Source: Ruminococcus flavefaciens 007c (GTDB lineage: Bacteria > Bacillota > Clostridia > Oscillospirales > Ruminococcaceae). From it: DNA of 64,000 nt. The notes beneath the pieces were generated by a model. That model saw only the letters and a list, made by a program, of their open reading frames with translations, did not search any database and was not told the DNA's origin. The stretch lies in the NCBI RefSeq assembly GCF_000571935.1, contig NZ_ATAX01000007.1, positions 48,567 to 112,566 of the forward strand, written 5' to 3'. Of this stretch, positions 6,803 through 15,330 are shown piece by piece. A program made the translations under genes and the position numbers. Within the stretch, counting starts at the first letter, position 1. Each line of letters begins with the position of its first letter.

Positions 6803-9307
6803 TCACTCGGGGAGCTTGTTAACGAGCTTGAGCAGATATCTCTGTATAGCTGCTGCGTCTTCATTGGTAAGACCGTCGTTATTGCCTGTAACATCTGAAT
6901 TTGCACGTCCCTGCTCTGTGATATGGCGCTCATAGGTTCCTGTAACACCATACTTATTGGGATTAGCAAGTGATTGCATTATAAGGATAGCGTCTGCCAG
7001 ATCAACTATGCCGTCGCAGTTGGAGTCGCCGGGAAGCTGCATCTTATAACCGCTCTCTGATGAAACAACAGTAGTTGTTGTAGTTGATGTTGTCGTAGTG
7101 GTGACAGTTGTTGTGGTAGTTGTAGTACCGCCCTGCTCTCCCGAAGATGCAGCTTTCTCTGTGAGAGAAAGGAGATAGGTAAGAGGTGAATTCCAGTATA
7201 TGGTTATCTCGTTTGTGGAATAGCTCTCTGAGTTGTCGATATAGCACTTTGCTGCGGGAAGATCACGGCAGTAAGCCTTTGCTGCACTGTCCTCAAGGTT
7301 CTGGTTGACACCGCCTGCCAGCATACCCTTCATAGCATGGCCTACCACCATAGAAGGACGGTGATGAGGATGCTCGGGTGAAACTGTACCGTAGCCTGAT
7401 ACGAAGCAGGTTCCTACGGGATTTATGCCAAGGAGATAGCCAAGCTCAGAATTTGCTGCATTGAAGTAGCTCTCCTGTCCTGTGAGCTCATTTGCCAGTC
7501 CGAGGATTATACCTGCGTTGGCGATAGTCATATTGCTTCCCCAGTTATACTTTGTGAGAGCAGAACCGTAGCTTGAATCATTTATGGTCTTTACCATCGA
7601 ATCGGCCTGACTTATAACAGCCGAATAAGCTTTCTTATACAGATCGGAGTTCTTGTCTGCGCCCTTCATTGTAAGGATAGCTATATTTCCGTAATCTCCC
7701 ACTGTTGACCAGTCAAGACCTGTGTAAGCCTTGCTCACGCCGGAGATATACTTCTGATCGCCTGTTGCGCGGTACATCTGTACAGCTGCCCAGTAGCGCT
7801 CATCCTTGTCAGTCTTGTCGCCGTAATCGCCTGTTACGATGTCCTTGGGATTAGTGAACAGGAAGTCGGGATTTGCTTCAAGCCATGCCCATGACTTTTC
7901 AGCTGCGTCCATGCACTTCTTTGCAAAGTCCTTGTCGTACTTCTCATAGAATTCAGCTGCAAGAGCCATTGAAGCACAGAAATCGGCAGTTGCTGTTGAG
8001 CTTACGGGAGTAACGATAAGAGGAGCTGTTTCCTTTGTAGGCATTACGTATCCCGGGAAGGTCTCACAGGATACCTTATGGTAAGCGCCGCCGTCGGAAG
8101 CCTGCATCTTCATCATCCATTCGAGCTCGAAACGTGCTTCGTCAAGAATATCGGGAACGCCGTTTCCGCTCTCGGGGATATTTGTATTATCGCCGTAAAG
8201 GTCGGGAGCTGCCTGGTATGCATAGAGCAGGTCGGCAATGGTCTTTGCGGCAGGAACAACGTATCTTCCGTAGTCACCTGCATCATGCCAGCCGCCGCAG
8301 ACGTCTATCTTATCACTTGTGCCGTAGATCGTAGCCTCCTTGGTATGGCAGGCTGCGTGGCCGAATTTCTCGTCCTCGATCTCTACGCCGCAGCGCTGGA
8401 GATAAAGCATCCTTACACTGTCCTCGATAAGGTCTGAATATACCTTGCCGCCGATCTCGAAGGTATAGGAATCGTCAAGCCCCTCGCAGGAAATATAGTA
8501 CTTGCCCGCTGTCTTTACGGAAGAAAAATCACCTGTCCAGTTTATCTCGTCCGCAGTGCTGTTTTCCTTCTTGTTCTCAAGCTTACCTGTATATACTGCC
8601 TCTTTAGTATCCGCATTTACTACCTTGAACTCCGTCTGATCTGTAACATCACGGAATACAGCTATCTTCTCGGCATCTGTCCTGTAGCCCACCTGGTTGA
8701 TATTTATGGAAGGAGCATAGGGACGGCTCGATGCATAGTCCACATTGCTGTCGTCAACGAGCTCAAGTGATACATTGTCGATATAGATCTTGTGCTCAGG
8801 AAGCTCTCCCTCGTACTTTTCCTGGATACCGCAGTTGAATACCAGCTTTGCCATGATGTCGGTATCCTGCTTCATGGTGAACTCATAATCAATAGTCTGA
8901 GGCTCTGAGGTGAGGTTGAGTCCCTTCCATGTATAAGCCTGGTATGTACCGCCGTTCTGCTGTATCATAGCCTCGATATAGCGGTCCTCGGTAGATGATA
9001 TATCGTACTTCAGACGATACACGCCGTTCTTGTACAGGGGAACTATATCATAGAACACCTGTACGGCATAGTTTACCTTGCCCACATTTGTTACTGTAAG
9101 GGCAAGCTTTCCGTCCTCTGCCTTCAGTGAGCAGACACCGCCGCTCTCCTTGTAGGTGCCCCAGTCGCTTACGCCCTTATCAAAGGTAGAATTCGTAATA
9201 AGATTGGAGCCTGCCGAAGCAGGGATGGAGATCATCGGCATAGCCGATGCCATGATGGCGCAGGCTGAAATAGCTGCTACGCACTTCTTAAAAACCTGTT
9301 TTTTCAT
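6803..9307 (-). CDS. Cellulosomal GH9 endoglucanase with N-terminal CBM4-like module and dockerin
   Basis: This is an 834-residue secreted enzyme. Residues 1-32 are a signal peptide ending in IPASA. Residues about 33-185 form a CBM4-type jelly roll (NLITNSTFDKGVSDW at its start). Residues about 198-285 are the Ig-like module that precedes many GH9 domains (ININQVGY). Residues about 288-715 are the GH9 catalytic domain, with WHDAGDYGRYV (Asp342/Asp345, activating the nucleophilic water), the HPHHRPS substrate-site motif near 647, and NEITIYWNSPL carrying the catalytic acid Glu700. A Thr-rich linker (about 728-747) leads to a type I dockerin whose first calcium loop is GDSNCDGIVDLADA and whose second begins SDVTGNNDGLTNED. 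GH9 enzymes hydrolyse beta-1,4-glucan; the dockerin implies docking to a cohesin scaffold. The gene has its own promoter and upstream TTTTGCGC motifs. The module order is typical of Ruminococcus and Clostridium cellulases. Confidence 0.95.
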   Translation of the reverse strand: MKKQVFKKCVAAISACAIMASAMPMISIPASAGSNLITNSTFDKGVSDWGTYKESGGVCSLKAEDGKLALTVTNVGKVNYAVQVFYDIVPLYKNGVYRLKYDISSTEDRYIEAMIQQNGGTYQAYTWKGLNLTSEPQTIDYEFTMKQDTDIMAKLVFNCGIQEKYEGELPEHKIYIDNVSLELVDDSNVDYASSRPYAPSININQVGYRTDAEKIAVFRDVTDQTEFKVVNADTKEAVYTGKLENKKENSTADEINWTGDFSSVKTAGKYYISCEGLDDSYTFEIGGKVYSDLIEDSVRMLYLQRCGVEIEDEKFGHAACHTKEATIYGTSDKIDVCGGWHDAGDYGRYVVPAAKTIADLLYAYQAAPDLYGDNTNIPESGNGVPDILDEARFELEWMMKMQASDGGAYHKVSCETFPGYVMPTKETAPLIVTPVSSTATADFCASMALAAEFYEKYDKDFAKKCMDAAEKSWAWLEANPDFLFTNPKDIVTGDYGDKTDKDERYWAAVQMYRATGDQKYISGVSKAYTGLDWSTVGDYGNIAILTMKGADKNSDLYKKAYSAVISQADSMVKTINDSSYGSALTKYNWGSNMTIANAGIILGLANELTGQESYFNAANSELGYLLGINPVGTCFVSGYGTVSPEHPHHRPSMVVGHAMKGMLAGGVNQNLEDSAAKAYCRDLPAAKCYIDNSESYSTNEITIYWNSPLTYLLSLTEKAASSGEQGGTTTTTTTVTTTTTSTTTTTVVSSESGYKMQLPGDSNCDGIVDLADAILIMQSLANPNKYGVTGTYERHITEQGRANSDVTGNNDGLTNEDAAAIQRYLLKLVNKLPE

Positions 9308-9352
9308 AATATTTCCCTCTCATTTCTATGGCTATGCCACATTACTATATAT

Positions 9353-9381
9353 ATTCTATCAAATCAGTCTTATTAAATCAA
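9353..9381 (-). promoter_or_regulatory. Promoter of the GH9 cellulase gene
   Basis: On the minus strand TTGATT (9376-9381) is followed after 17 bases by TAGAAT (9353-9358), about 45 bases before the start codon. Confidence 0.65.
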
Positions 9382-9404
9382 TAACATTTCAAGCCAATTA
9401 TATA

Positions 9405-9515
9405 TCATTTTGCGCATAACTTTTTGTGCAGGTGCCACAAAAGGACTTTTGCTGATAAAAGGCTTTAAATCAGCAGCAGTTATGATACTGAAATTTCAGC
9501 AAATCATTTTGCGCA
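9405..9515 (-). promoter_or_regulatory. Two copies of TCATTTTGCGCA upstream of the GH9 promoter
   Basis: The identical 12-mer TCATTTTGCGCA occurs at 9405-9416 and 9504-9515, written on the plus strand. The nearer copy begins 24 bp upstream of the -35 box, a position suited to an activator. Related copies lie upstream of the GH11 gene at 13721-13771. The regulator is unknown. Confidence 0.45.
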
Positions 9516-9540
9516 CGGTATATATAACTTATTATACGAA

Positions 9541-9572
9541 AAAGCGACCCGTTTGACATCACGGATCGCTTT
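9541..9572 (-). terminator. Terminator of the esterase gene
   Basis: Arms AAAGCGACCCGT (9541-9552) and ACGGATCGCTTT (9561-9572) pair with one mismatch, 11 bases past the esterase stop codon. The minus strand continues with a short T-rich stretch. Confidence 0.75.
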
Positions 9573-9582
9573 GTATGCGCAG

Positions 9583-10467
9583 TTAGCGCTGTGCTTCAAA
9601 AAATTCAAGTATAAGGGCCTGTGCGTCAATGCCTTCTGTCTTTTCGGAAGGCCATGAGTGTCCTCCGCTGCGAATGAAAAGATTCCAGACCTGAGCTCTT
9701 TTCCCCTCTGCTGTATACTTTTTCAGCTCCGAGCCCTTGCCTATCTCCGTCATCGAAGACAGCTCAAGACCATTTGAGCTCACCCAGTAGTCCATAACGT
9801 CCTCTATAGCGGGAGACTCGGTGTATTCCGCAGTACCGTCACTGTTTTTAGGCACAACGTCATCCTTTTCACCCGTTATCTGGAAAAAGCCAACGTTCTT
9901 GCAGCTGCTCCGCTCCTCCCAGACACTGCTGTTCATCATTCCCGAAACACTTACCACAGCCGAATAGGTGTCCCCTGCCTCCATGGCCAGCCTGTGCGTC
10001 ATAAAGGCACCGTTGCTGAAGCCCGCCGCAAAGATGTGCTCTCTGTCGAGGGCGTACTCCTTCTGAAGATACTCTGCCAGCGCCACAAGGAACTCTCTGT
10101 CCTTGTTTCCACTGCCATCGGCATATGAATTCCAGCCCCTTGAAGAGGTCCTGTCAGTAGGATCAGAGGCTCCCGTAACGTATACGACCGCATATCCTTT
10201 GGGATTAGCCTTTTCCTCAAAATGCAGCGTGCTGCGGAAGTCCTCTGCGGAGCTTCCGTAGCCGTGAAGCATAACGATAAGAGGAGCTCCGTCGGACTTT
10301 TCGGGCAGATCAAGTATATAATCATGGCTCACGCCGTCAAAGCTGCATGAAAAGGTATTATTTCCGATATCCTTCACGTTCTCCAGCTTTGGCACAGGGG
10401 CTTTTTCAGTACAGCCGCAAAGCAGCCCTGCTGCCATTATACAACCAAGAATTGCAGCCTTTTTCAT
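9583..10467 (-). CDS. Lipoprotein esterase of the LpqC/PHB-depolymerase-like (feruloyl esterase type) family
   Basis: This is a 294-residue alpha/beta hydrolase. The chosen ATG at 10467 sits 8 bases after ACGGAG; the in-frame GTG at 10476 would abut that site and is unlikely. A lipoprotein signal ends in GLLCGC (lipidated Cys19). The fold markers are VMLHGYGSS (oxyanion region), the nucleophile elbow GFSNGA and a late GGHSWPS carrying the catalytic His. This family includes PHB depolymerase-like esterases and polysaccharide-linked feruloyl and acetyl esterases. In this setting, beside GH9 and GH11 genes, removal of feruloyl or acetyl groups from xylan is the likelier role, though the substrate is inferred. 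It starts 41 bases downstream of the MutS-like gene and probably shares its transcript. Confidence 0.85.
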   Translation of the reverse strand: MKKAAILGCIMAAGLLCGCTEKAPVPKLENVKDIGNNTFSCSFDGVSHDYILDLPEKSDGAPLIVMLHGYGSSAEDFRSTLHFEEKANPKGYAVVYVTGASDPTDRTSSRGWNSYADGSGNKDREFLVALAEYLQKEYALDREHIFAAGFSNGAFMTHRLAMEAGDTYSAVVSVSGMMNSSVWEERSSCKNVGFFQITGEKDDVVPKNSDGTAEYTESPAIEDVMDYWVSSNGLELSSMTEIGKGSELKKYTAEGKRAQVWNLFIRSGGHSWPSEKTEGIDAQALILEFFEAQR

Positions 10468-10508
10468 GTTACACACTCCGTTTTTCTCATAGTCGATGAT
10501 ACTAATGC

Positions 10509-12176
10509 TTATTTTTTCAGTTTTTCACTGAGCTGTTCAAAGGTTATGCCGTATTTATATGCTATATCATGTGCATAGCTCTTTCCGTCCGGCTTTTTGT
10601 AGCTTATCTTGTATGAGCGTTCACCGTTGCTGCTGTCCATTACCACGCTGTCCGCTTTGCAGACCGCTCCCTCAACACTGCTGATCTGATCTGCATTTTC
10701 CGCCAGCTCGTGCATATGGGTATTGAACACCGTCCTTGCACCGATACAGCACAGGTACTTCAGTACGTCCTCGGCGATATACAGCGATTCAGTATGACTT
10801 GTGGTGGCAAAGGATTCGTTGAAGAGCAGCAGGCTGTCACGGCCTGCCGTGCGGCAGATACTGTTGAACCTGTCTGCCTCCTCGCCAAGTCTTCCGAGAG
10901 AGACCGTTTTTTCCTCGTCAACGGGGAAATGGGTATATATACCGTCACAGGGACGTATTCTTGCAGAAGAAGCAGGCACGAAAACTCCTGTCTGCTCCAT
11001 GAGAAAAACAAGTCCCACGCCCTGTGTAAGTATGGTCTTACCGCCGCGGTTCGGACCTGTGAGAATATGCACTGTTCTGTCATTGGTAAACTCTATGTCG
11101 TTGCAGACTATATCCTCGTCCACCATGCCGTTAAGACGGCATATAGCCAGCTTTACGTTGTAGAAATCACGCAGGAAGCTGTCATTTTCCGACATCTCAC
11201 CGACACAGCAGGGCATTCCCAGCTCCGCCAGTTTCTTTTCCAGACCGATAAAACGCATATAAAACAGGAACTCATCTGCAAGAGTCACAAGATTCCTGCC
11301 GCTGACGTCAACATACTTATTCAGTACCTTTTTCAGCTTCTGCGTCATTGACGGCAGCATTCGCTCCATGATGGTGTTCAGATTGTTCATAAGGAGACTG
11401 TCTGTGGGACGGTTGGTAGGAGACGGTATCCCGCGGTACTTCTGATCCATCCAGTCAAAGCCGTCGTTGTGCATCTCCATCTCAAAGAACTGGAGATCCT
11501 TATCGTTAAGGCTTTCCCTGCGGGATCTTATGAAGCGCTTCAGCACACCCTGTCTGGTGAAATAGAACTTATTGAAGGATATTATCCCCGTCTCCTTCGG
11601 ATAGAAGGAATGATCGAAATTAACACCTATGGTCATGCTTTTTATGTTGTGTATATCGTCGCCCACAACGGATATATCCTTTTCAAGCTCGTCAAAGCCG
11701 CTGTTTGTGTAAATATCCATTACATGAGCCGCAAATCGCCTCATGCCCTCAGACCTGAATTCACGGTCGGATATAACGTCCCTTATCTGAAGTATGGAGC
11801 TTATATAGCCCTCAAGAGCTCTCAGACGGTTAAGAAATTCAAGTATAGTGGAGGTCTCACCTATATGTGCAGGCTTGTCATTGAAGTAAAAACGCAGAGA
11901 ATCGAATATACGATAGAGCATCTCGCAGAGCTCCTCGTTCTCCTTCAGCTCGGAGTAAACCTCCCTGCGGTAATTTATGACTCTTTCATCTGTGGGCATC
12001 TCCAGGAGTATATTCCTTATTATCTCCTTTTCCGAAGCGTTGTCGGAGATATTCTCCGCTATAAAGTCCACAGCAAGATCGTTTGCGGTATTCTCACCCA
12101 GACTGAAGTATTTGAATTCGCCCTCAGGTGCAAGAAGGCTTATCTTATCACCGGCAGGCAATGTCGTTTTTTTCAT
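10509..12176 (-). CDS. MutS-related ATPase lacking the mismatch-recognition domain
   Basis: This 555-residue protein has a C-terminal MutS-type ATPase domain with Walker A GPNRGGKT (374-381) and a histidine switch in FNTHMHELA. The N-terminal 360 residues are helical and resemble only the lever/core part of MutS, with no mismatch-binding domain I; it also lacks the Smr domain of MutS2. At the Walker B position the sequence reads LLLFNESFATTSHTES, where canonical MutS has an Asp-Glu pair. This Asn-Glu form occurs in a subfamily of small MutS-like ATPases of unknown role. A role in mismatch repair should not be assumed. AAGGAG precedes the ATG, and a perfect promoter lies at 12273-12301. Confidence 0.88.
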   Translation of the reverse strand: MKKTTLPAGDKISLLAPEGEFKYFSLGENTANDLAVDFIAENISDNASEKEIIRNILLEMPTDERVINYRREVYSELKENEELCEMLYRIFDSLRFYFNDKPAHIGETSTILEFLNRLRALEGYISSILQIRDVISDREFRSEGMRRFAAHVMDIYTNSGFDELEKDISVVGDDIHNIKSMTIGVNFDHSFYPKETGIISFNKFYFTRQGVLKRFIRSRRESLNDKDLQFFEMEMHNDGFDWMDQKYRGIPSPTNRPTDSLLMNNLNTIMERMLPSMTQKLKKVLNKYVDVSGRNLVTLADEFLFYMRFIGLEKKLAELGMPCCVGEMSENDSFLRDFYNVKLAICRLNGMVDEDIVCNDIEFTNDRTVHILTGPNRGGKTILTQGVGLVFLMEQTGVFVPASSARIRPCDGIYTHFPVDEEKTVSLGRLGEEADRFNSICRTAGRDSLLLFNESFATTSHTESLYIAEDVLKYLCCIGARTVFNTHMHELAENADQISSVEGAVCKADSVVMDSSNGERSYKISYKKPDGKSYAHDIAYKYGITFEQLSEKLKK

Positions 12177-12224
12177 CCTGTAGCTCCTTTCCTGCTGCTT
12201 GAAGCGGCAGAATGTATATATGAT

Positions 12225-12301
12225 GCCTGAAAGCTGTTTCAGGCTTTATTTCCGTTGTTTTCCTTACTGATAATTATACGTCATAGCTGTCCGTTTGTCA
12301 A
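12225..12301 (-). promoter_or_regulatory. Promoter and leader hairpin of the MutS-like/esterase operon
   Basis: On the minus strand TTGACA (12296-12301) and TATAAT (12273-12278) are both perfect hexamers with a 17-base spacer. The transcribed leader contains a perfect hairpin, GCCTGAAA (12225-12232) pairing with TTTCAGGC (12237-12244). It lacks a U-tract, so it is more likely a stabilising or regulatory hairpin than a terminator. Confidence 0.8.
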
Positions 12302-12305
12302 TAAA

Positions 12306-12338
12306 TAACGCCACAGCACATATCATGCTGTGGCGTTA
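12306..12338 (-). terminator. Terminator of the GH11 gene
   Basis: Perfect 13-bp arms TAACGCCACAGCA (12306-12318) and TGCTGTGGCGTTA (12326-12338) with a 7-base loop lie 11 bases past the stop codon. The minus strand continues with TTTATTG. Confidence 0.8.
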
Positions 12339-12349
12339 TGGATTATTTA

Positions 12350-13636
12350 TCAGCCTGCTTCCTTTTCGGCAGCTACGACCTCATCAACGTAGAAATCTGT
12401 AAGACTGTCTGTGGATTCAACATAAAGCTGAAGATTTTCGGCTCCATCGGGGATAACATATGCGGGATTTTCAAGAGTGATCCACTCTCCGCTCTTTGCG
12501 GGGAGCAATGCAATCTCGTCATATTTCTCGCCGTCGTTCTCATACTGCATGGTAAGCTTCATGGTAGCGTCCTTGCCGCTGTTCTGCATTACCTTAGCGC
12601 TGAACTTATAAGCCTCGCCCGGCTTGTAGGTATCGGCGCTGAGAAGTATTGTAGCACCGTTCCAGTAATCGGTTCGGCCGCTTACGAAAAGCGACTGCTT
12701 GCCTTCAGCAGCATTCTCCTCATCAACTGAGACCATTGAACCGCCTCTGGGTATCCAGCCCTGTGTGCCCTCCTCAAAGCCTATCTCGAAGAATCCTGCT
12801 GCTGTGGGAGCAGAGGTGTCGGTATTGCCGAGCTTTTCGATGGCCTTTTCATCAACGGTTACTTCAATATCATCAGCCTCGGAGTAGGTACCGCCCACCT
12901 TGAGGTCATTCTTATATACAGTAGCCTTGCCCTGTGACTGGTAGCCCTCGATGGTCAGTGCGATCTCGTACATCTTTCCGAGCTCGAGGCCGCATTTCTT
13001 CCATGCGTCAAAATGCTTGGATATTGATATGGTACCCTCCAGCTTTGTGCCCTCTGCCTGGGGTTTGAGCTGCCTTACGCTCCAGTACTGATCGAAGGTC
13101 TGTGTGCCGTCGATGGAGGGCTGTTCGTATCTTGTGGTCTTGTAAATATCATATGTTGCACCGTCAACAGTGACTGTTCCCAGTGCAAAAGGAGCTCCCG
13201 GCGGTCTCCATGAGCCCCATGATTCGATTATATAATACTCGATAAGAGGCTCTCTTGTCCAGCCGTATACACACATATAGGAATTGCCGTCGGGCTGGTA
13301 ATCAACGCCGTAGTCTATGGAAATATTTCCCAGCTCCTGGTATGTAAGCGTACAGTCATACTTCTTTCCGCGGCGGAAAAGTGCGTTGTTGATATTGCTC
13401 CACTCGCAGGAAAATGTACCGCCCTTGCCGTCCACATTGAAGGTAGTGTCGCCGTTGTCTTTCCATAACTCATAATCATAGCCGTCCTGATTACCTGTTA
13501 TATTCTCGGTAAAGACCTGCGGTTCTGCCGCCTTTTCCTTTGAACTGCCGCTGCAGCCTGTGAGTATTCCCATAATACAAACAACAGCTGTTGCAACAGA
13601 TAATTTCTTGAATATGCCTTTTCTCATCAAGGTCAT
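12350..13636 (-). CDS. Lipoprotein GH11 endo-1,4-beta-xylanase with C-terminal CBM22
   Basis: This is a 428-residue lipoprotein with lipobox ILTGC (Cys28 when counted from the first ATG). Residues about 45-250 form a complete GH11 jelly roll. The nucleophile Glu133 lies in [19 protein letters not shown], the thumb region follows [15 protein letters not shown], and the acid/base Glu230 lies in [14 protein letters not shown]. Residues about 287-425 match a CBM22 xylan-binding module (GFEEGTQGW at its start). GH11 enzymes cleave internal xylan linkages. Most are freely secreted or dockerin-bound, so a lipid-anchored form is unusual. The start is uncertain: the ATG at 13636 is too close to GAGG, and the ATG at 13627 or a TTG between them may be used. 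Three upstream TTTTTGCG motifs suggest co-regulation with the GH9 gene. Confidence 0.93.
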   Translation of the reverse strand: MTLMRKGIFKKLSVATAVVCIMGILTGCSGSSKEKAAEPQVFTENITGNQDGYDYELWKDNGDTTFNVDGKGGTFSCEWSNINNALFRRGKKYDCTLTYQELGNISIDYGVDYQPDGNSYMCVYGWTREPLIEYYIIESWGSWRPPGAPFALGTVTVDGATYDIYKTTRYEQPSIDGTQTFDQYWSVRQLKPQAEGTKLEGTISISKHFDAWKKCGLELGKMYEIALTIEGYQSQGKATVYKNDLKVGGTYSEADDIEVTVDEKAIEKLGNTDTSAPTAAGFFEIGFEEGTQGWIPRGGSMVSVDEENAAEGKQSLFVSGRTDYWNGATILLSADTYKPGEAYKFSAKVMQNSGKDATMKLTMQYENDGEKYDEIALLPAKSGEWITLENPAYVIPDGAENLQLYVESTDSLTDFYVDEVVAAEKEAG

Positions 13637-13658
13637 GACCTCACTTTCGGATTGTATT

Positions 13659-13719
13659 CCCGATAATATGGGCTATCGGGCGTCCAATTTGATTGTACCA
13701 TATATTGGGATTTTTACAA
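13659..13719 (-). promoter_or_regulatory. Promoter and 5' hairpin of the GH11 xylanase gene
   Basis: On the minus strand TTGTAA (13714-13719) precedes TACAAT (13692-13697) with a 16-base spacer. The predicted start of the transcript is immediately followed by a 7-bp hairpin, CCCGATA (13659-13665) with TATCGGG (13674-13680), which may protect the 5' end. Confidence 0.55.
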
Positions 13720-13720
13720 G

Positions 13721-13771
13721 TCATTTTTTGCGCCTGCAATGTCAATTTTTGCGCATGACCATTTTTTGCGG
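13721..13771 (-). promoter_or_regulatory. Triple TTTTTGCG motif upstream of the GH11 promoter
   Basis: Three related blocks, TCATTTTTTGCGCC (13721-13734), TCAATTTTTGCGCA (13742-13755) and ACCATTTTTTGCGG (13758-13771), lie in tandem directly upstream of the -35 box. Their GCG cores are 21 and 17 bp apart. They match the pair upstream of the GH9 gene. Confidence 0.5.
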
Positions 13772-13798
13772 AACATATCTGCTACTTTATGCAAAAAG

Positions 13799-13825
13799 CA
13801 GCCCGAAAGACAGGCTTTCAGGCTG
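13799..13825 (-). terminator. Terminator of the phosphonoglycan operon
   Basis: Arms CAGCCCGAAAG (13799-13809) and CTTTCAGGCTG (13815-13825) pair with one mismatch. On the minus strand the stem is followed by CTTTTTGC, about 40 bases after the wzx stop codon. Confidence 0.8.
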
Positions 13826-13864
13826 CGCAGGCTTCTTTTTATACCGCATGAGATTATCAGTCTG

Positions 13865-15316
13865 TCATGCCCCTATTTTTAATTTCTTTTTCACGAGCTT
13901 TAAGCCCATAACAGCCACGCTGTTCTTAAAGAGGAACAGTGTTGCGAAATAAAGTATGACAGATGCGCTGCAGGCAACCATTACTATGAATATGTTCCTG
14001 TGTATGAACATTGGAACGCATATGCAGGTAATCAGTATCAGCACACAGCCTATTACCACCGACAGCCAGTCCTTGAGCTTTATGTTCAGCTTATAGTACT
14101 TCTTGCCATAGTGATAAGCAAAGCCGAGACATATCGCCTCTGCGATCAGTGTGGTAAGAGCAGCAGCATTGTGCTTGAGGAAGGGGATAAGGGCAAAGTT
14201 GAGGCCGATATTAAGAATGGAAGCCACAACTGTAGCTCTCAGTATCTTGTCCTCATTGCCTGTGGGGATAAGTATGCATGACTTATAGAACCAGGCAAAC
14301 ACGCTGAAAAGCAGTCCTACGCTGAGTATCTGAAGTGAGAATGTAGCGTCAACGTACTTGGGCTTTGTGATAAGGAGTATCACGTTTTTGCTCAGTGACG
14401 CAAGACCTATCATTGCAGGTGCTCCAAGTACCATGAGAGCGGTGAATACGCGGTGACAGGTGCTGTTGAATTTCTCTGTATCCTTATTTGCCCAGTAGCT
14501 TGAAAGGCGGGGAACAGATACTGTTATGACCGCTGCAAGGACATTCTTTACGATAGTGTATATCTTTGCCGAGGTCGAATACAGCGCAACGATGCTGTCT
14601 GTTGTGAGAAATCCCAGGATAAGCACGTCGGAGTTTACGTAGATACTGGTGGTAACGGTATTGGCGAACATTGTCATAATAGGCTTGATATGCCGCTTTA
14701 TACCGTCGGTGATCTTAAATCTGATCCTTGCGTAATTTCTTCGTCCTATGAGATACAGAAGGTTTCCGCTGGAAGTTGCCATGACAGTGACTGCACAGTA
14801 GGGCAGTATATCGTCCTCTTTTCTTACCAGTACAAAGAGCAGCAGAAGTGAAAGCACATGAGTTATAAGGCTTCTTACAGTGATGTAGAAGTATTTTTCA
14901 TATGCGGAATATATCCACTCACAGCCCAGTGTGGTAAAAAGTACATTTATACAGAGAATGACGATGGCAGCTCTGTAGGGGCGGAAAAAGGGTATGAGCA
15001 GTACTATTGCCAGTACGGCATATGAAGCTATGGTCGCTATGACATTTATGGTGAATATCTCGGACGCCGTCTGATCCAGCTTTGCACGGTCATTTCTGAC
15101 CTTTGCGCATTCTCTGATAGCATAGGTGTTTATTCCGAGAGCTGCGAACATAGCAACATACTGCATCACAGAATAGGAGAAATTGTATTTTCCGTAATTA
15201 TCCTGAGAGAGTACATCTGTAACATATGGGATGGTTATGAGCGGGAAGATTACCGAAAAGATGGTCTTGATACCGCTCAGTACCGCATTTAGTCCCATAG
15301 ATTTTCTTTTGGCCAT
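13865..15316 (-). CDS. wzx: Wzx-type polysaccharide flippase
   Basis: This 483-residue integral membrane protein has about 12-14 predicted helices and the polysaccharide-transport (MOP superfamily) signature near its N-terminus: helix 1 rich in Ile/Phe, then FPLITIPYVTDVLSQDNYGKY. Such proteins move undecaprenyl-pyrophosphate-linked repeat units across the membrane. It is the last gene of the operon, 14 bases after the phosphonopyruvate decarboxylase gene, and is followed by a strong terminator. With the Wzy-like polymerase and priming transferase in the same operon, it indicates a Wzx/Wzy-dependent surface glycan. AAAGGAT precedes the ATG. Confidence 0.9.
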   Translation of the reverse strand: MAKRKSMGLNAVLSGIKTIFSVIFPLITIPYVTDVLSQDNYGKYNFSYSVMQYVAMFAALGINTYAIRECAKVRNDRAKLDQTASEIFTINVIATIASYAVLAIVLLIPFFRPYRAAIVILCINVLFTTLGCEWIYSAYEKYFYITVRSLITHVLSLLLLFVLVRKEDDILPYCAVTVMATSSGNLLYLIGRRNYARIRFKITDGIKRHIKPIMTMFANTVTTSIYVNSDVLILGFLTTDSIVALYSTSAKIYTIVKNVLAAVITVSVPRLSSYWANKDTEKFNSTCHRVFTALMVLGAPAMIGLASLSKNVILLITKPKYVDATFSLQILSVGLLFSVFAWFYKSCILIPTGNEDKILRATVVASILNIGLNFALIPFLKHNAAALTTLIAEAICLGFAYHYGKKYYKLNIKLKDWLSVVIGCVLILITCICVPMFIHRNIFIVMVACSASVILYFATLFLFKNSVAVMGLKLVKKKLKIGA

Positions 15317-15330
15317 ATCCAGACTATCCT

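Noticed and set aside
10710..12230. Long plus-strand frames opposite the MutS-like gene
   Set aside because: They lie antisense to a well-supported coding gene, lack ribosome binding sites, and their residues reflect the codon pattern of the true gene.
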